From: an uncultured Lachnospiraceae bacterium
GTDB lineage: Bacteria; Bacillota; Clostridia; Lachnospirales; Lachnospiraceae
NCBI GenBank assembly: GCA_947628045.1
Contig: CANQYP010000005.1
Coordinates: 1 to 36,776 of the forward strand
DNA length: 36,776 nucleotides
Direction: 5' to 3'
The notes beneath the pieces are model-generated. The model saw only the letters and a program-made list of their open reading frames with translations, was not told the origin of the DNA and ran no database searches. Numbering within the stretch: the stretch's first letter is position 1; every line of letters starts with the position of its first letter. The translations under genes were made by a program, and so were the position numbers. Positions 24,958 to 32,631 of this stretch are shown here, piece after piece.

Positions 24958-26124
24958 TTAATCCGCTTTTATCACATAGGACTCCGTCTCCGTCGGTTTC
25001 CCCTGCCGCCGCAGCGAATGCTCCGCGAGACGTTTCACAAGATAATACAAGGTCGCGAAGAGCGGAACGCCGACGATCATGCCGAGGAACCCCATCAGCT
25101 TGCCGAAGAGCAGCATCGCGACCGTCACGTACAGGGCGGAAAGCCCGGTCGAATTCCCGAGGATCTTCGGTCCGATGATATTTCCGTCGACCTGCTGCAG
25201 GGCGATGACAAAGATCAGGAAGACGACGCATTTCACCGGCGAGACCAGAAGGATCAGGAACGCGCTCGGGACCGCGCCGATGAACGGTCCGAACATCGGA
25301 ATGATGTTGGTCACGCCAACGATGACGCTCACCAGCAGCGCATACGGCATCCGCAGGATCGTAAGCCCGACAAAACAGATCACGCCGACGATCAGCGAGT
25401 CCACCAGCTTGCCCGAGATAAATCCGCTGAAGATGCGGTCGGTCTGCGCGACCGCCTCGAGCACGGCGTCGTTGAACCGCTTGTTGCGGCTGACCGCGAA
25501 GAACAGCTTGCGGCACTGCGCGAGATAGCGCTCACGATCCAGGAGCAGGTAGATCGACACGATGACCGCCACGCCCAGGCTGATCAGCAGCGAGCCGATC
25601 GAAAGCACGCGGCCGGAGATCGCGGAAACGGTGGAAAGCATGTTCGTCCGGATCCAGCCCGCCAGATAATTCTCCGCGGACTCGATCATCTGCATCACCG
25701 CCGCGCCCGCCTCGCTGTCCGATTCCAGATACACCCTCAGCCGGTCGAGCTGATCCTGCACCTGCCCGGGCAGCACCTTCACCAGCTCGCTGACGCTCCC
25801 CGCAAGCTGCGGAAGGACGATCGCACAGAACAGCCCCAGCACCGCGAACGCGAAAAGCATCGTCACCAGCACCGCCGCGATCCGCGCGAATTTGCCGAGC
25901 TTTCCGAACGCCCGCTCCAGCCTCCTCGCGATCGGGGTCAGCAGATAAGCCAGCACCATGCCGATCAGCAGCGGCTTAAGCGCCGACAGGATGACCGCCG
26001 CCATTTTCCGAATCTCTCCGAATCGGAAGATCAGAAAGAAAAAAACGATGGTCGCCGCCAGGCTGACAAAAATCGTCACTCCAAGTTTCCAATAACCCTG
26101 ATCCTTCTTTTCCATAACACACAT
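24958..26124 (-). CDS. AI-2E family transporter (PerM/YtvI-like membrane protein)
   Basis: A 388-residue membrane protein with seven to eight helices in the AI-2E/UPF0118 pattern: two N-terminal helix pairs, a long amphipathic region (about 95-165), then C-terminal helices including PYALLVSVIVGVTNIIPMFGPFIGAVPSAFLIL, the family hallmark with the NIIPxFGPFIG motif. Family members have been tied to autoinducer-2 export, cation/proton exchange and general efflux, so no substrate is assigned. GAGGG seven bases before the ATG at 26124 supports this start over the ATG at 26115. It sits between the adenylation enzyme and addB with short gaps. Confidence 0.9.
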   Translation of the reverse strand: MCVMEKKDQGYWKLGVTIFVSLAATIVFFFLIFRFGEIRKMAAVILSALKPLLIGMVLAYLLTPIARRLERAFGKLGKFARIAAVLVTMLFAFAVLGLFCAIVLPQLAGSVSELVKVLPGQVQDQLDRLRVYLESDSEAGAAVMQMIESAENYLAGWIRTNMLSTVSAISGRVLSIGSLLISLGVAVIVSIYLLLDRERYLAQCRKLFFAVSRNKRFNDAVLEAVAQTDRIFSGFISGKLVDSLIVGVICFVGLTILRMPYALLVSVIVGVTNIIPMFGPFIGAVPSAFLILLVSPVKCVVFLIFVIALQQVDGNIIGPKILGNSTGLSALYVTVAMLLFGKLMGFLGMIVGVPLFATLYYLVKRLAEHSLRRQGKPTETESYVIKAD

Positions 26125-26167
26125 CCCTCTCTTACTGAATCCATCTTATATCGCTGTCCGCCGCCTA

Positions 26168-27676
26168 TCAGAAATGCGCCCGCAGCGCCTGCAGATCCTT
26201 CTTTCCGTTCGGCAAAAGCGGGAAATCCGCGAGGCGCACGACCCTCCCCGGAGCCATGTACCCCGGCAGGGTCCCCCGGAAATACACCGTGATCTCCTTC
26301 GGCTCCGCCGTTCCTGTATAGAAGAGATACAGCTTTTCCTTCTGAGCGTCGTACAGCGCGCAGCACTCCTCGATCCCCGCCATCTGCCTCGCCGCGCCCT
26401 CGATCTCGTCGAGCTCGATACGGTGCCCCAGATGCTTGACCTGACGGTCCTTTCTCCCGTGGAACTCCAGCAGCCCGTCCTCGCGGTACCGTCCGAAATC
26501 GCCGGTCCTATAGAGCAGCTCCCGGTAGTCGGGATTCAGCGGGTTCTGGATAAACGCCTCCGCCGTCTTCTCCGGGTTTCCGTAATAGCCGAGCGCCAGC
26601 CCGGCGCCGCCGACGCAAATCTCGCCCAGCTCTCCCGGCGCGCTTTCCGAGCCGTCCTCCTTCAGCAACAGGATCCTGTAATTCTCATACGGCACACCGA
26701 TCGGGAGCACTGTGTCCTCCGAGACTTCCCCCTCGACCACGTAGTAGGTGCAGGACGCCGTCGCCTCCGTCGGTCCGTACTGATTCACATACCGGACGTC
26801 CGGCAGGTTCTGCTGCCAGTATTTCAGATCGCGTCCCGGCAGCACGGAACCGGAGAAACAGACCTTTTTCAGGTACTGCGGTTTCGATGCGCCGAACGCG
26901 CGGAGCCGGGCGAGCAGCTCCAGTCCTGCGGCGCTCCAGCACAGCGCCGTGACCCGGTTGGCGTTGAGCGTCTCAAAGAGCTGGCGCGGCATGGAAAATT
27001 CATTCTTAGGGATAATGACCGTCGACGCGCCGGTCCGGATCGGCAGGTAGATGTCGCGGACCGCCGCAATGTAGTCGAGCGGGGACTGGCTCCCGAAGAC
27101 CTCCGTCTCATCGACCTGGAGCACCTTGCGCACGGCGTCAATGTAGCACATCAGCGAATGCTGCGATGTGACGACGCCCTTGGGGACGCCCGTCGACCCT
27201 GACGTGAAGATCACGTAGAGCGGCGACTGCGCCGTGAGCATGCCCGCCGCCCGCCGCAGCAGCTCCTCATCGGGCGGCGTCTGCAGAATATCCTCCATGA
27301 CGACGATCTCCCCGGAGAAATCCAGTGCCTTCGCCGTCTCATAGCTCTCCCGGTCGACCAGCATGCAGTCCGCCTTTACGACGTCCATCATCTGCCTGAG
27401 CCTCGCGGGCGGCACCGTCGCGTCCATGGGCGCATAAAAACAGCCGGCACGAACCACGCCCAGAAAGCATGCCGGCGTGAAGACATGGCGCCCCGTCATC
27501 ACAAGGACAGGACGGCACGCAGGAACCTTCGCCGCCAGGCAGCTGCCGATCGATCTGGTCAGCCTGTCAAACGCGCCGAAGGTAAGCGCAGACCGCGCAT
27601 CCCGGAACACGACCTTATCCGGATAGCGCGCCACTGCCTCGTCCAGCCAGTTCAAAACCGATGTATCCAAACACAT
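26168..27676 (-). CDS. Stand-alone amino acid adenylation enzyme (DltA/NRPS A-domain-like)
   Basis: A 502-residue ANL-superfamily enzyme. Core motifs are FTSGSTGVPKG (157-167), YGPTE (300-304), YRTGD (389-393), GRKDRQVK (407-414) and the C-terminal lysine in PNGKKD (K492). D201 in SPLDYIAAVRD lies near the amino-acid-binding aspartate position of NRPS A domains. The length and gapless layout resemble DltA, which charges D-alanine onto a carrier protein for teichoic acid, but no dltB, dltC, dltD or carrier-protein gene is in the window. It therefore either loads a carrier elsewhere or makes a free aminoacyl product. GGAGG is only two bases before the ATG; a TTG two codons in, at 27670, has better spacing and may be the true start. 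Confidence 0.85.
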   Translation of the reverse strand: MCLDTSVLNWLDEAVARYPDKVVFRDARSALTFGAFDRLTRSIGSCLAAKVPACRPVLVMTGRHVFTPACFLGVVRAGCFYAPMDATVPPARLRQMMDVVKADCMLVDRESYETAKALDFSGEIVVMEDILQTPPDEELLRRAAGMLTAQSPLYVIFTSGSTGVPKGVVTSQHSLMCYIDAVRKVLQVDETEVFGSQSPLDYIAAVRDIYLPIRTGASTVIIPKNEFSMPRQLFETLNANRVTALCWSAAGLELLARLRAFGASKPQYLKKVCFSGSVLPGRDLKYWQQNLPDVRYVNQYGPTEATASCTYYVVEGEVSEDTVLPIGVPYENYRILLLKEDGSESAPGELGEICVGGAGLALGYYGNPEKTAEAFIQNPLNPDYRELLYRTGDFGRYREDGLLEFHGRKDRQVKHLGHRIELDEIEGAARQMAGIEECCALYDAQKEKLYLFYTGTAEPKEITVYFRGTLPGYMAPGRVVRLADFPLLPNGKKDLQALRAHF

Positions 27677-27708
27677 TCCCTCCGATCTCCCGATCTGTTT
27701 TGTCCATT

Positions 27709-27737
27709 ATTCTACACCAGATATACCCCGAATGCAA
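27709..27737 (-). promoter_or_regulatory. Possible promoter of the adenylation-enzyme gene
   Basis: On the minus strand TAGAAT (27714-27709) is preceded at 17 bases by TTGCAT (27737-27732). The -35 match is only partial. Its placement about 33 bases before the start codon is suitable. Confidence 0.35.
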
Positions 27738-27768
27738 TGTTTTCACATTTTCAAATTTTCAAAAAAAC

Positions 27769-27797
27769 TTGACAATAGATACGCATTATCCTATTAT
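27769..27797 (+). promoter_or_regulatory. Strong promoter of the amino-acid ABC transporter operon
   Basis: TTGACA (27769-27774) and TATTAT (27792-27797) are 17 bases apart. A TATAAT at 27799-27804 is badly spaced from the -35 box and is probably incidental. The stretch upstream is A/T-rich (UP-element-like). Confidence 0.8.
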
Positions 27798-27849
27798 TTA
27801 TAATGTAGGCAGAATTGCCGAATCGTTTTCATGAAGGAGGAGGATTATT

Positions 27850-28671
27850 ATGAGAAAACTGACAAAAGCATTTGCTGCACTTGGACTTGGCGCCGCGCTC
27901 GCGGTCACCGCAGTTGTCCCGGCTATGGCTGAGGAGAAGACCTGGGTCATCGCGACCGACACGGTATTCCGCCCGTTCGAGTTTACCGATGAGAACGGCG
28001 ATTTCGTCGGAATCGACGTCGACATCGTAGCCGCGATCGCTGAGGATCAGGGCTTTGAGTATGAGCTGCAGAGCCTCGGCTGGGATTCCGCCATCGCAGC
28101 GTGCCAGTCCGGTCAGGCGAACGGCATGATCGCAGGCGCTTCCATCACCGATGAGAGAAAGGAAAGCGGCTGGATCTTCTCGGACGGCTACTACAACGCT
28201 ACCCAGTCTATGACGGTTCAGGAGGGTTCCGATATCACGAGTTTCGCGGATCTGGAAGGCAAGACCGTCGGCGTCAAGACCGGTACCCAGGGTGCGTCCT
28301 ACGCGGAGAGCCTGAAGGAAGAGAACGGTTTTGAGATTACATACTTCGAGGATTCACCGACCATGTACCAGGCAGTGCTCGGCGGACAGGTCGTGGCTTG
28401 TTTCGAGGATACGCCGATCATGGCGGACTCCATCAAGAGCGGCAACCTTGCCCTGCAGATCGTGGAAGGTTCCGAGAATGAGGGCGCACCGTACGGTTTC
28501 GCGATCTTCAACGAGGACAACCAGGAGCTGCTCGACATGTTCAACGAAGGACTGAAGAACATCAAGGAGAACGGCACCTACGACGAGATCATCGCGAAGT
28601 ACCTTGGCGATGCCGCGGAGGCTGAGACGGAGTCCGAGCTCGAGACCACGGCGGCTGAGGTTGCAGAGTAA
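27850..28671 (+). CDS. Polar amino acid ABC transporter substrate-binding protein
   Basis: A 273-residue extracytoplasmic binding protein of the SBP_bac_3 (GlnH/HisJ) family. A signal peptide with AMA cleavage after about residue 27 is clear, but there is no lipobox cysteine, which is unusual for a Gram-positive ABC binding protein. Ligand-binding features are the early FRPFEFTDENG and GIDVDIVAAIAED, then GMIAGASITDERK (the arginine binds the ligand carboxylate) and GKTVGVKTGTQG. The acidic tail (DAAEAETESELETTAAEVAE) is extra to the family. A strong AAGGAGGAGG precedes the ATG. It is the first gene of the operon and is followed by a terminator that should raise its level over the permease and ATPase. 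Confidence 0.93.
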   Translation: MRKLTKAFAALGLGAALAVTAVVPAMAEEKTWVIATDTVFRPFEFTDENGDFVGIDVDIVAAIAEDQGFEYELQSLGWDSAIAACQSGQANGMIAGASITDERKESGWIFSDGYYNATQSMTVQEGSDITSFADLEGKTVGVKTGTQGASYAESLKEENGFEITYFEDSPTMYQAVLGGQVVACFEDTPIMADSIKSGNLALQIVEGSENEGAPYGFAIFNEDNQELLDMFNEGLKNIKENGTYDEIIAKYLGDAAEAETESELETTAAEVAE

Positions 28672-28711
28672 TTTTCAGAGAAATGCACTGATTACAATGT
28701 CGTAATCCAAG

Positions 28712-28743
28712 GGGCACTGAGGTCTTGCTCAGTGCCCTTTTTT
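28712..28743 (+). terminator. Internal terminator/attenuator between binding protein and permease
   Basis: GGGCACTGAG (28712-28721) pairs perfectly with CTCAGTGCCC (28728-28737) and is followed by six T (28738-28743). The permease ribosome site begins right after, so downstream genes depend on read-through. Confidence 0.85.
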
Positions 28744-28757
28744 GAAAGGAGCTGTCT

Positions 28758-29432
28758 ATGGCTAAAATCATCTCAGGCTACGGGCCTCTTCTGCTGCGCG
28801 CGATGGGACAGACGCTGCTGCTTGCGCTGTGGGGACTGTTCTTCGCCTGCATCATCGGTATGTTTTTCGGATTGCTGGGCGTGGTGAAGAATCGGCTCTG
28901 CAACATCATCGAGAGCGTGTTCGTGGATGTGATCCGCGGCGTCCCGCTGATCGTCCTCGCCTACTTCATCTATTTCGGCATTCCGTTTGCCATCAACAAT
29001 CTCCTGGGCGCGAGCGGCTTTACGCTCTCGGCGCTGCAGGCAGGCACCGCCTGTCTCGCCCTGAACTGCGGCGCGTACATGGCGGAGATCATCCGCGCCG
29101 GCATCCAGTCCGTGGACGCCGGGCAGATGGAGGCGGCGAGGAGCCTCGGACTTCCCTACTGGCGCGCGATGGTGCGCGTCGTCCTCCCGCAGGCGATCCG
29201 CACGATGATCCCCACGATCATCAACCAGTTCATCATCACCCTGAAGGATACCTCGATTCTTTCCGTCATCGGCTTTCCGGAGCTCGTCAACACGGCAAAG
29301 AACGTCGTCGCGATCACCTTTATGTCCTTCCAGACCTGGCTGATCGTCGGCGTCATGTATCTGATCGTCATCACGCTTCTGTCCTTTGCGGCAAAGCGTC
29401 TGGAGAGGAGGCTGAACCGTGGACGTCAATAA
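28758..29432 (+). CDS. Polar amino acid ABC transporter permease
   Basis: A 224-residue permease of the HisM/GlnP (PAAT) family with about five helices. The opening [22 protein letters not shown] and the cytoplasmic EAA loop, [24 protein letters not shown], fit the family; the loop docks onto the ATPase. One permease type is present, so the channel is probably a homodimer. AAAGGAGC precedes the ATG. Its last 14 bases overlap the ATPase gene. Confidence 0.94.
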   Translation: MAKIISGYGPLLLRAMGQTLLLALWGLFFACIIGMFFGLLGVVKNRLCNIIESVFVDVIRGVPLIVLAYFIYFGIPFAINNLLGASGFTLSALQAGTACLALNCGAYMAEIIRAGIQSVDAGQMEAARSLGLPYWRAMVRVVLPQAIRTMIPTIINQFIITLKDTSILSVIGFPELVNTAKNVVAITFMSFQTWLIVGVMYLIVITLLSFAAKRLERRLNRGRQ

Positions 29433-30165
29433 AAGCAACGTAAAGATCCATGTATCGCACCTGAAGAAATCCTTCGGCAGTCTGGAAGTTCTCAAGGACA
29501 TCTCCAACGACTTCTATGAGGGCGAGGTGGTCGTCATCCTCGGACCGTCCGGCTCCGGGAAATCCACGTTCCTGCGCTGCCTCAACCGTCTGGAGGACAT
29601 CACCGGCGGCGAGGTCGTGGTCGACGGCTTCGACATTACATCGAAGAAAACGAATATCAATAAATACCGCGAGAACATCGGCATGGTCTTCCAGCATTTC
29701 AATCTGTTCCCGCACATGGACGTGCTGCGCAACATCACGCTGGCTCCGGTGGATCTGAAAAAGATGACAAAGGAAGAGGCGGAAAAACGCGGCATGGAGC
29801 TGCTCAAACGCGTTGGTCTGGAGGAGAAGGCGAAGGTCTACCCGCCCCAGCTCTCCGGCGGACAGAAACAGCGTGTCGCGATCGCCCGCGCGCTCGCGAT
29901 GAACCCGGACATCATGCTCTTCGACGAGCCGACCTCGGCGCTCGACCCGGAGATGGTCGGCGAAGTGCTGCAGGTCATGAAAGAGCTCGCCGCATCCGGC
30001 ATGACGATGCTGGTCGTCACGCACGAGATCGGTTTCGCACGGGAAGTTGCCAGCCGCGTGATCTTCATGGACGGCGGCTACATCGTCGAGGAAGGGACGC
30101 CGGACGAAGTGTTCAATCACCCGAAAGAGGCGCGCACCATCGACTTCCTGAACAAAGTGTTATAA
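29419..30165 (+). CDS. Polar amino acid ABC transporter ATP-binding protein
   Basis: A 248-residue ATPase of the GlnQ/HisP type. Walker A is GPSGSGKST (42-50), the signature motif is LSGGQKQR, Walker B is IMLFDEP, and the switch histidine is in VVTHE. It starts with GTG, supported by GGAGG seven bases upstream inside the permease gene, and overlaps that gene by 14 bases, a sign of coupling. The amino acid carried by this system cannot be told from these sequences. Confidence 0.95.
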   Translation: MDVNKSNVKIHVSHLKKSFGSLEVLKDISNDFYEGEVVVILGPSGSGKSTFLRCLNRLEDITGGEVVVDGFDITSKKTNINKYRENIGMVFQHFNLFPHMDVLRNITLAPVDLKKMTKEEAEKRGMELLKRVGLEEKAKVYPPQLSGGQKQRVAIARALAMNPDIMLFDEPTSALDPEMVGEVLQVMKELAASGMTMLVVTHEIGFAREVASRVIFMDGGYIVEEGTPDEVFNHPKEARTIDFLNKVL

Positions 30166-30168
30166 CAA

Positions 30169-30280
30169 GTTCAGTCATGCCGACATCAGCCACGGCGAGA
30201 GCTGCGTTAGCCAGCGAGAGCTTTTCGCAGAAAGCGGCTGCGACGCAAAGCTAGTCCTGAAAGGATGGCATGAATGAGCC
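30169..30280. repeat. Structured palindromic intergenic element sharing a 16-mer with the pyrG leader
   Basis: GTTCAGTCATGCCGAC at 30169-30184 is identical to 5579-5594 in the pyrG leader. The other end, GGCATGAATGAGC (30267-30279), is an imperfect inverted copy. Nested inside are AGC/GCT with GCGT/ACGC (30200-30252), AGCC/GGCT (30209-30212, 30236-30239) and GCTTTT/GAAAGC (30220-30235). It sits between the ABC ATPase and the kinase-like gene and has no ORF. Confidence 0.5.
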
Positions 30281-30301
30281 GGAAAAGAAAAGGAGACCCT
30301 C

Positions 30302-30886
30302 ATGAAGAAAATAGTCACGATCAGCCGTGAATTCGGCGCGGGCGGCGGCACGATCGGCTACCGCCTCTCCGAGGAGACCGGTCTGGAATATTATGACAAA
30401 GAATTGATCCTGATGCGCGCCGGCAAGGGAAACGTAGACCTCTACAGCCTGATCAAGTGGGACGAGAGCGTGCCGATCAACTTCGGTTTCACGCAAAGTC
30501 TCTTCGACTTCTACAACCGCCCCTTAAGCGAACGCATCTTCCAGGCGCAGAAAGAGACGATCCAGCAGGTCGGCGAGAAGGGCAACTGCATCATCGTGGG
30601 GCGCAATGCCAATACGATCCTGAAGGAATACGACAAGACGCTGCACGTCTTCATCCACGCGAGCATCGAGTTCCGCCTGGCGCGCATGAAAAAAGAAATG
30701 CCGGACCAGACAGATCAGCAGATCCTCGAACGCATCCGCAAGGTAGACAAGCAGCGTAAGAAATACTGCACCTACCACACGCACACAGAGTTCGGCGACT
30801 CCCGATACTACGACGTGTGCCTCGACTCCTCGCGTTTCGGCATCGACCGCTGCGTGGAGATTCTGAAAGAAATGATTCTGGAATAG
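30302..30886 (+). CDS. Cytidylate kinase-like family protein
   Basis: A 194-residue P-loop protein of the Cytidylate_kin2 (PF13189) type. It starts IVTISREFGAGGGTIG (P-loop near 12-19), has a GNCIIVGRNAN strand and a basic lid region (RLARMKKEM, RIRKVDKQRKKYC). This family resembles CMP kinase, but its members are usually additional to the true Cmk and their substrate is not established. AAAAGGAGACC precedes the ATG. It follows the ABC operon after a palindromic element, so it may be transcribed from its own promoter or by read-through. Confidence 0.88.
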   Translation: MKKIVTISREFGAGGGTIGYRLSEETGLEYYDKELILMRAGKGNVDLYSLIKWDESVPINFGFTQSLFDFYNRPLSERIFQAQKETIQQVGEKGNCIIVGRNANTILKEYDKTLHVFIHASIEFRLARMKKEMPDQTDQQILERIRKVDKQRKKYCTYHTHTEFGDSRYYDVCLDSSRFGIDRCVEILKEMILE

Positions 30887-30890
30887 CACA

Positions 30891-30943
30891 GACAGCGCCA
30901 AAACGCAAATGGGGCAGGGTCAAAAACGACCCTGCCCCGCAGC
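30891..30943. repeat. Hairpin repeat copy 1 (also convergent terminator)
   Basis: The core GCCAAAACGCAAAT is followed by GGGGCAGGGTC (30911-30921), loop AAAAAC, and GACCCTGCCCC (30928-30938): a perfect 11-base-pair stem. Two related copies lie near 32.4 and 33.65 kb in the same orientation. This copy lies between convergent genes and probably ends both transcripts. Confidence 0.85.
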
Positions 30944-31423
30944 TTATCCCTTTTCTCTCAACTTCCGCAGCAATTCCACGCCTCTTTGAATTGTTTCCTC
31001 TTCCCCCAGTCCCCTCGCCTCAATGATCCGTTCCACCGCCTGAGCCGGGTCAAGCGAATGATACGGATAATATAGGTTTTTAAGCTCCTCCGGCTTGATG
31101 ATCTTATACAGTCTCTTGCTGCTGATCTCCCGCATATAACACCAATATCGGTAAATGTACCCCATCCAGTACAACTCTTCCGTATCGTATTTTGTCTTCC
31201 CGTAATCGGAATCCCCATACTCTTCCGTTATCTCCTGAATCAGATTATCCGGAGACGATGCCTCGAGCAAAAAACCTTCCCCATCCATTCTTCTGGCTGC
31301 ATCGGAATACATAAAGCGTCGCAGAAAAACCGGAGAACTGCACTCCGCCTGTTCTCTGGAAACAGAAAATAAATTCGCCTGATACCTGCACAACTTCAAG
31401 CCGTATTCATCTATCTCTCTCAT
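30944..31423 (-). CDS. Probable antitoxin partner of the HTH-DUF3990 protein
   Basis: A 159-residue soluble protein without membrane segments or signal. It contains SSPVFLRRFMYSDAARRMDG, then EELYWMGYIYRYWCY and LYYPYHSLDPAQAVERIIEA. I recall this conserved pattern from genes paired with DUF3990 proteins, often labelled antitoxin, but cannot verify it here. Its start overlaps the stop of the DUF3990 gene by four bases (ATGA), so the two are coupled and the DUF3990 gene is first. The codon and base use are more A/T-rich than upstream core genes. Its stop abuts hairpin repeat copy 1. Confidence 0.65.
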   Translation of the reverse strand: MREIDEYGLKLCRYQANLFSVSREQAECSSPVFLRRFMYSDAARRMDGEGFLLEASSPDNLIQEITEEYGDSDYGKTKYDTEELYWMGYIYRYWCYMREISSKRLYKIIKPEELKNLYYPYHSLDPAQAVERIIEARGLGEEETIQRGVELLRKLREKG

Positions 31424-32280
31424 CTCACGATCTCCTCAATGTACCGCCCCTGTCCTCGGTACTGCTTTCTTGCAATCTTTACTTTATCCAGACTGATATT
31501 GACAGACTCCCTGCCGGAGCGCAGATAATATTCCTTCTCTTCGGAGCAGAGATAACAATGCTCCAAGATCTGTATCTGCCCCAAAGCCTTCTCCGTCAGG
31601 AAAACATATTGATTTCCCAGATTTGTCGCAGATAAACAGTGTTTGCACTGCACGTCTGTAATCTCTCCCTCCACAAAACTATCAATAATCTCAAACATCC
31701 TGTTGTCCGCAATCGGCGCTATGATATAATCTATGCCCTTAATACCAGCAATTAATTCCGAGATAACAGCGGAATTTTCAAATTCCTTTAAGCGTCCCCG
31801 AAAATATGCAATACTCAGCATCCAATCCCGGTCTACTGTAAATCTCTTTTCGCGCAATCCCGCAGGATCAAAATCGATCATATACAGGGAAGACTTCGGA
31901 AAGCCTAAAACGAACATCACCGATTGCTCCAGATTCTCACCGCAATAAAATCCCTGTCCGAAATCATTATTTTTCCTCGATTTCGTTATGTCAAGTTTCC
32001 CGTCTATCACCGTTTTCGCGCCATGAAACAAAACGCGATGAGATCCATTGGAATACTCTTCCTTATACAATTGTTCCTTTATTTTATTTAATCGAATTCC
32101 CCTTCTGAAAGCCATGCCGTAGAAAGCAGACAGATTGATCTGGCGTATCTTACTCTCATCGAGTCTCCAGTTGTTCAGTGTCATTCTGGACACTCCTATC
32201 TCATTCGCAACCTCACTGCTTGTCATTTTCAATAATTCTTTTACTATCTCTATATCATTCACAATTCTGTAATCCGCCAT
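31420..32280 (-). CDS. HTH-DUF3990 protein, candidate ADP-ribosyltransferase-like toxin with built-in DNA-binding domain
   Basis: A 286-residue protein. Residues about 10-60 form a Cro/CI-like helix-turn-helix (KMTSSEVANEIGVSRMTLNNWR). From residue 84 the DUF3990 pattern follows: LFHGAK with H86, then DFGQGFY (106-112), GIDYIIAPIADNRMF and QYVFLTEKAL. The HG...DFGxGFY layout recalls the NAD-binding core of ADP-ribosyltransferases; that enzymatic role is inference. Joining an operator-binding head to the putative toxin would let the protein repress its own promoter, which is flanked by matching repeats. The overlapping downstream gene is the probable antitoxin. The segment is A/T-rich compared with the core genes, a sign of transfer. 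Confidence 0.75.
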   Translation of the reverse strand: MADYRIVNDIEIVKELLKMTSSEVANEIGVSRMTLNNWRLDESKIRQINLSAFYGMAFRRGIRLNKIKEQLYKEEYSNGSHRVLFHGAKTVIDGKLDITKSRKNNDFGQGFYCGENLEQSVMFVLGFPKSSLYMIDFDPAGLREKRFTVDRDWMLSIAYFRGRLKEFENSAVISELIAGIKGIDYIIAPIADNRMFEIIDSFVEGEITDVQCKHCLSATNLGNQYVFLTEKALGQIQILEHCYLCSEEKEYYLRSGRESVNISLDKVKIARKQYRGQGRYIEEIVR

Positions 32281-32296
32281 TCATGCCCTCGCTCTC

Positions 32297-32374
32297 AAAC
32301 TTATTTGTAAAGTATTATACTGCATTCTTTCCCATTCGTCAAACTTATTTATAAAATACTTTACATATAAGTTT
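32297..32374 (-). promoter_or_regulatory. Promoter and operator array of the HTH-DUF3990 operon
   Basis: On the minus strand TTGACG (32342-32337) and TATAAT (32319-32314) are 17 bases apart, a near-consensus promoter. Around it are three copies of a motif close to AAACTTATWTGTAAAGTA: one at 32297-32314 touching the -10 box, and two facing each other as a palindrome at 32341-32374 (AAACTTAT...ATAAGTTT) touching the -35 box. This is a classic layout for autorepression by the encoded HTH protein. Confidence 0.7.
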
Positions 32375-32382
32375 ATCAAGAC

Positions 32383-32496
32383 CGATGCCGAAACGCAAAC
32401 GGGGCAGGGTCAAAAATCGACCCTGCCCCGCTCAGTCATCTAATTTTGATGTTTTTGCGGCTTTCTCCGCCGCCTATCTCTTTTGCACCTTTCCAG
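32383..32496. repeat. Hairpin repeat copy 2 (extended form)
   Basis: The core GCCGAAACGCAAAC is followed by GGGGCAGGGTC (32401-32411) and GACCCTGCCCC (32419-32429). Similarity to copy 3 continues for about 65 more bases (CATCTAATTTTG, then TATCTCTTTTG, then a C/T-rich end). It occupies much of the 351-base gap between the nuclease and HTH-DUF3990 genes; the rest of that gap holds the operon promoter and, at 32497-32631, nothing I recognise. Confidence 0.85.
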
Positions 32497-32631
32497 TCCA
32501 TCTCCTGATATATAGAATTCCTCTGCACCACATATTTATGAAATCCGCCGAAATCGGCAGAAACAGTCTCTCAGCTTTGGATCAAACGGTTCCTCCTCTG
32601 TGTGTGAATCGGCTTTTCCGCACACCGTCTA

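Noticed and set aside
27799-27804. TATAAT upstream of the amino-acid binding protein as the -10 box
   Set aside because: It is 24 bases from the TTGACA box; the TATTAT at 27792-27797 has the correct 17-base spacing.
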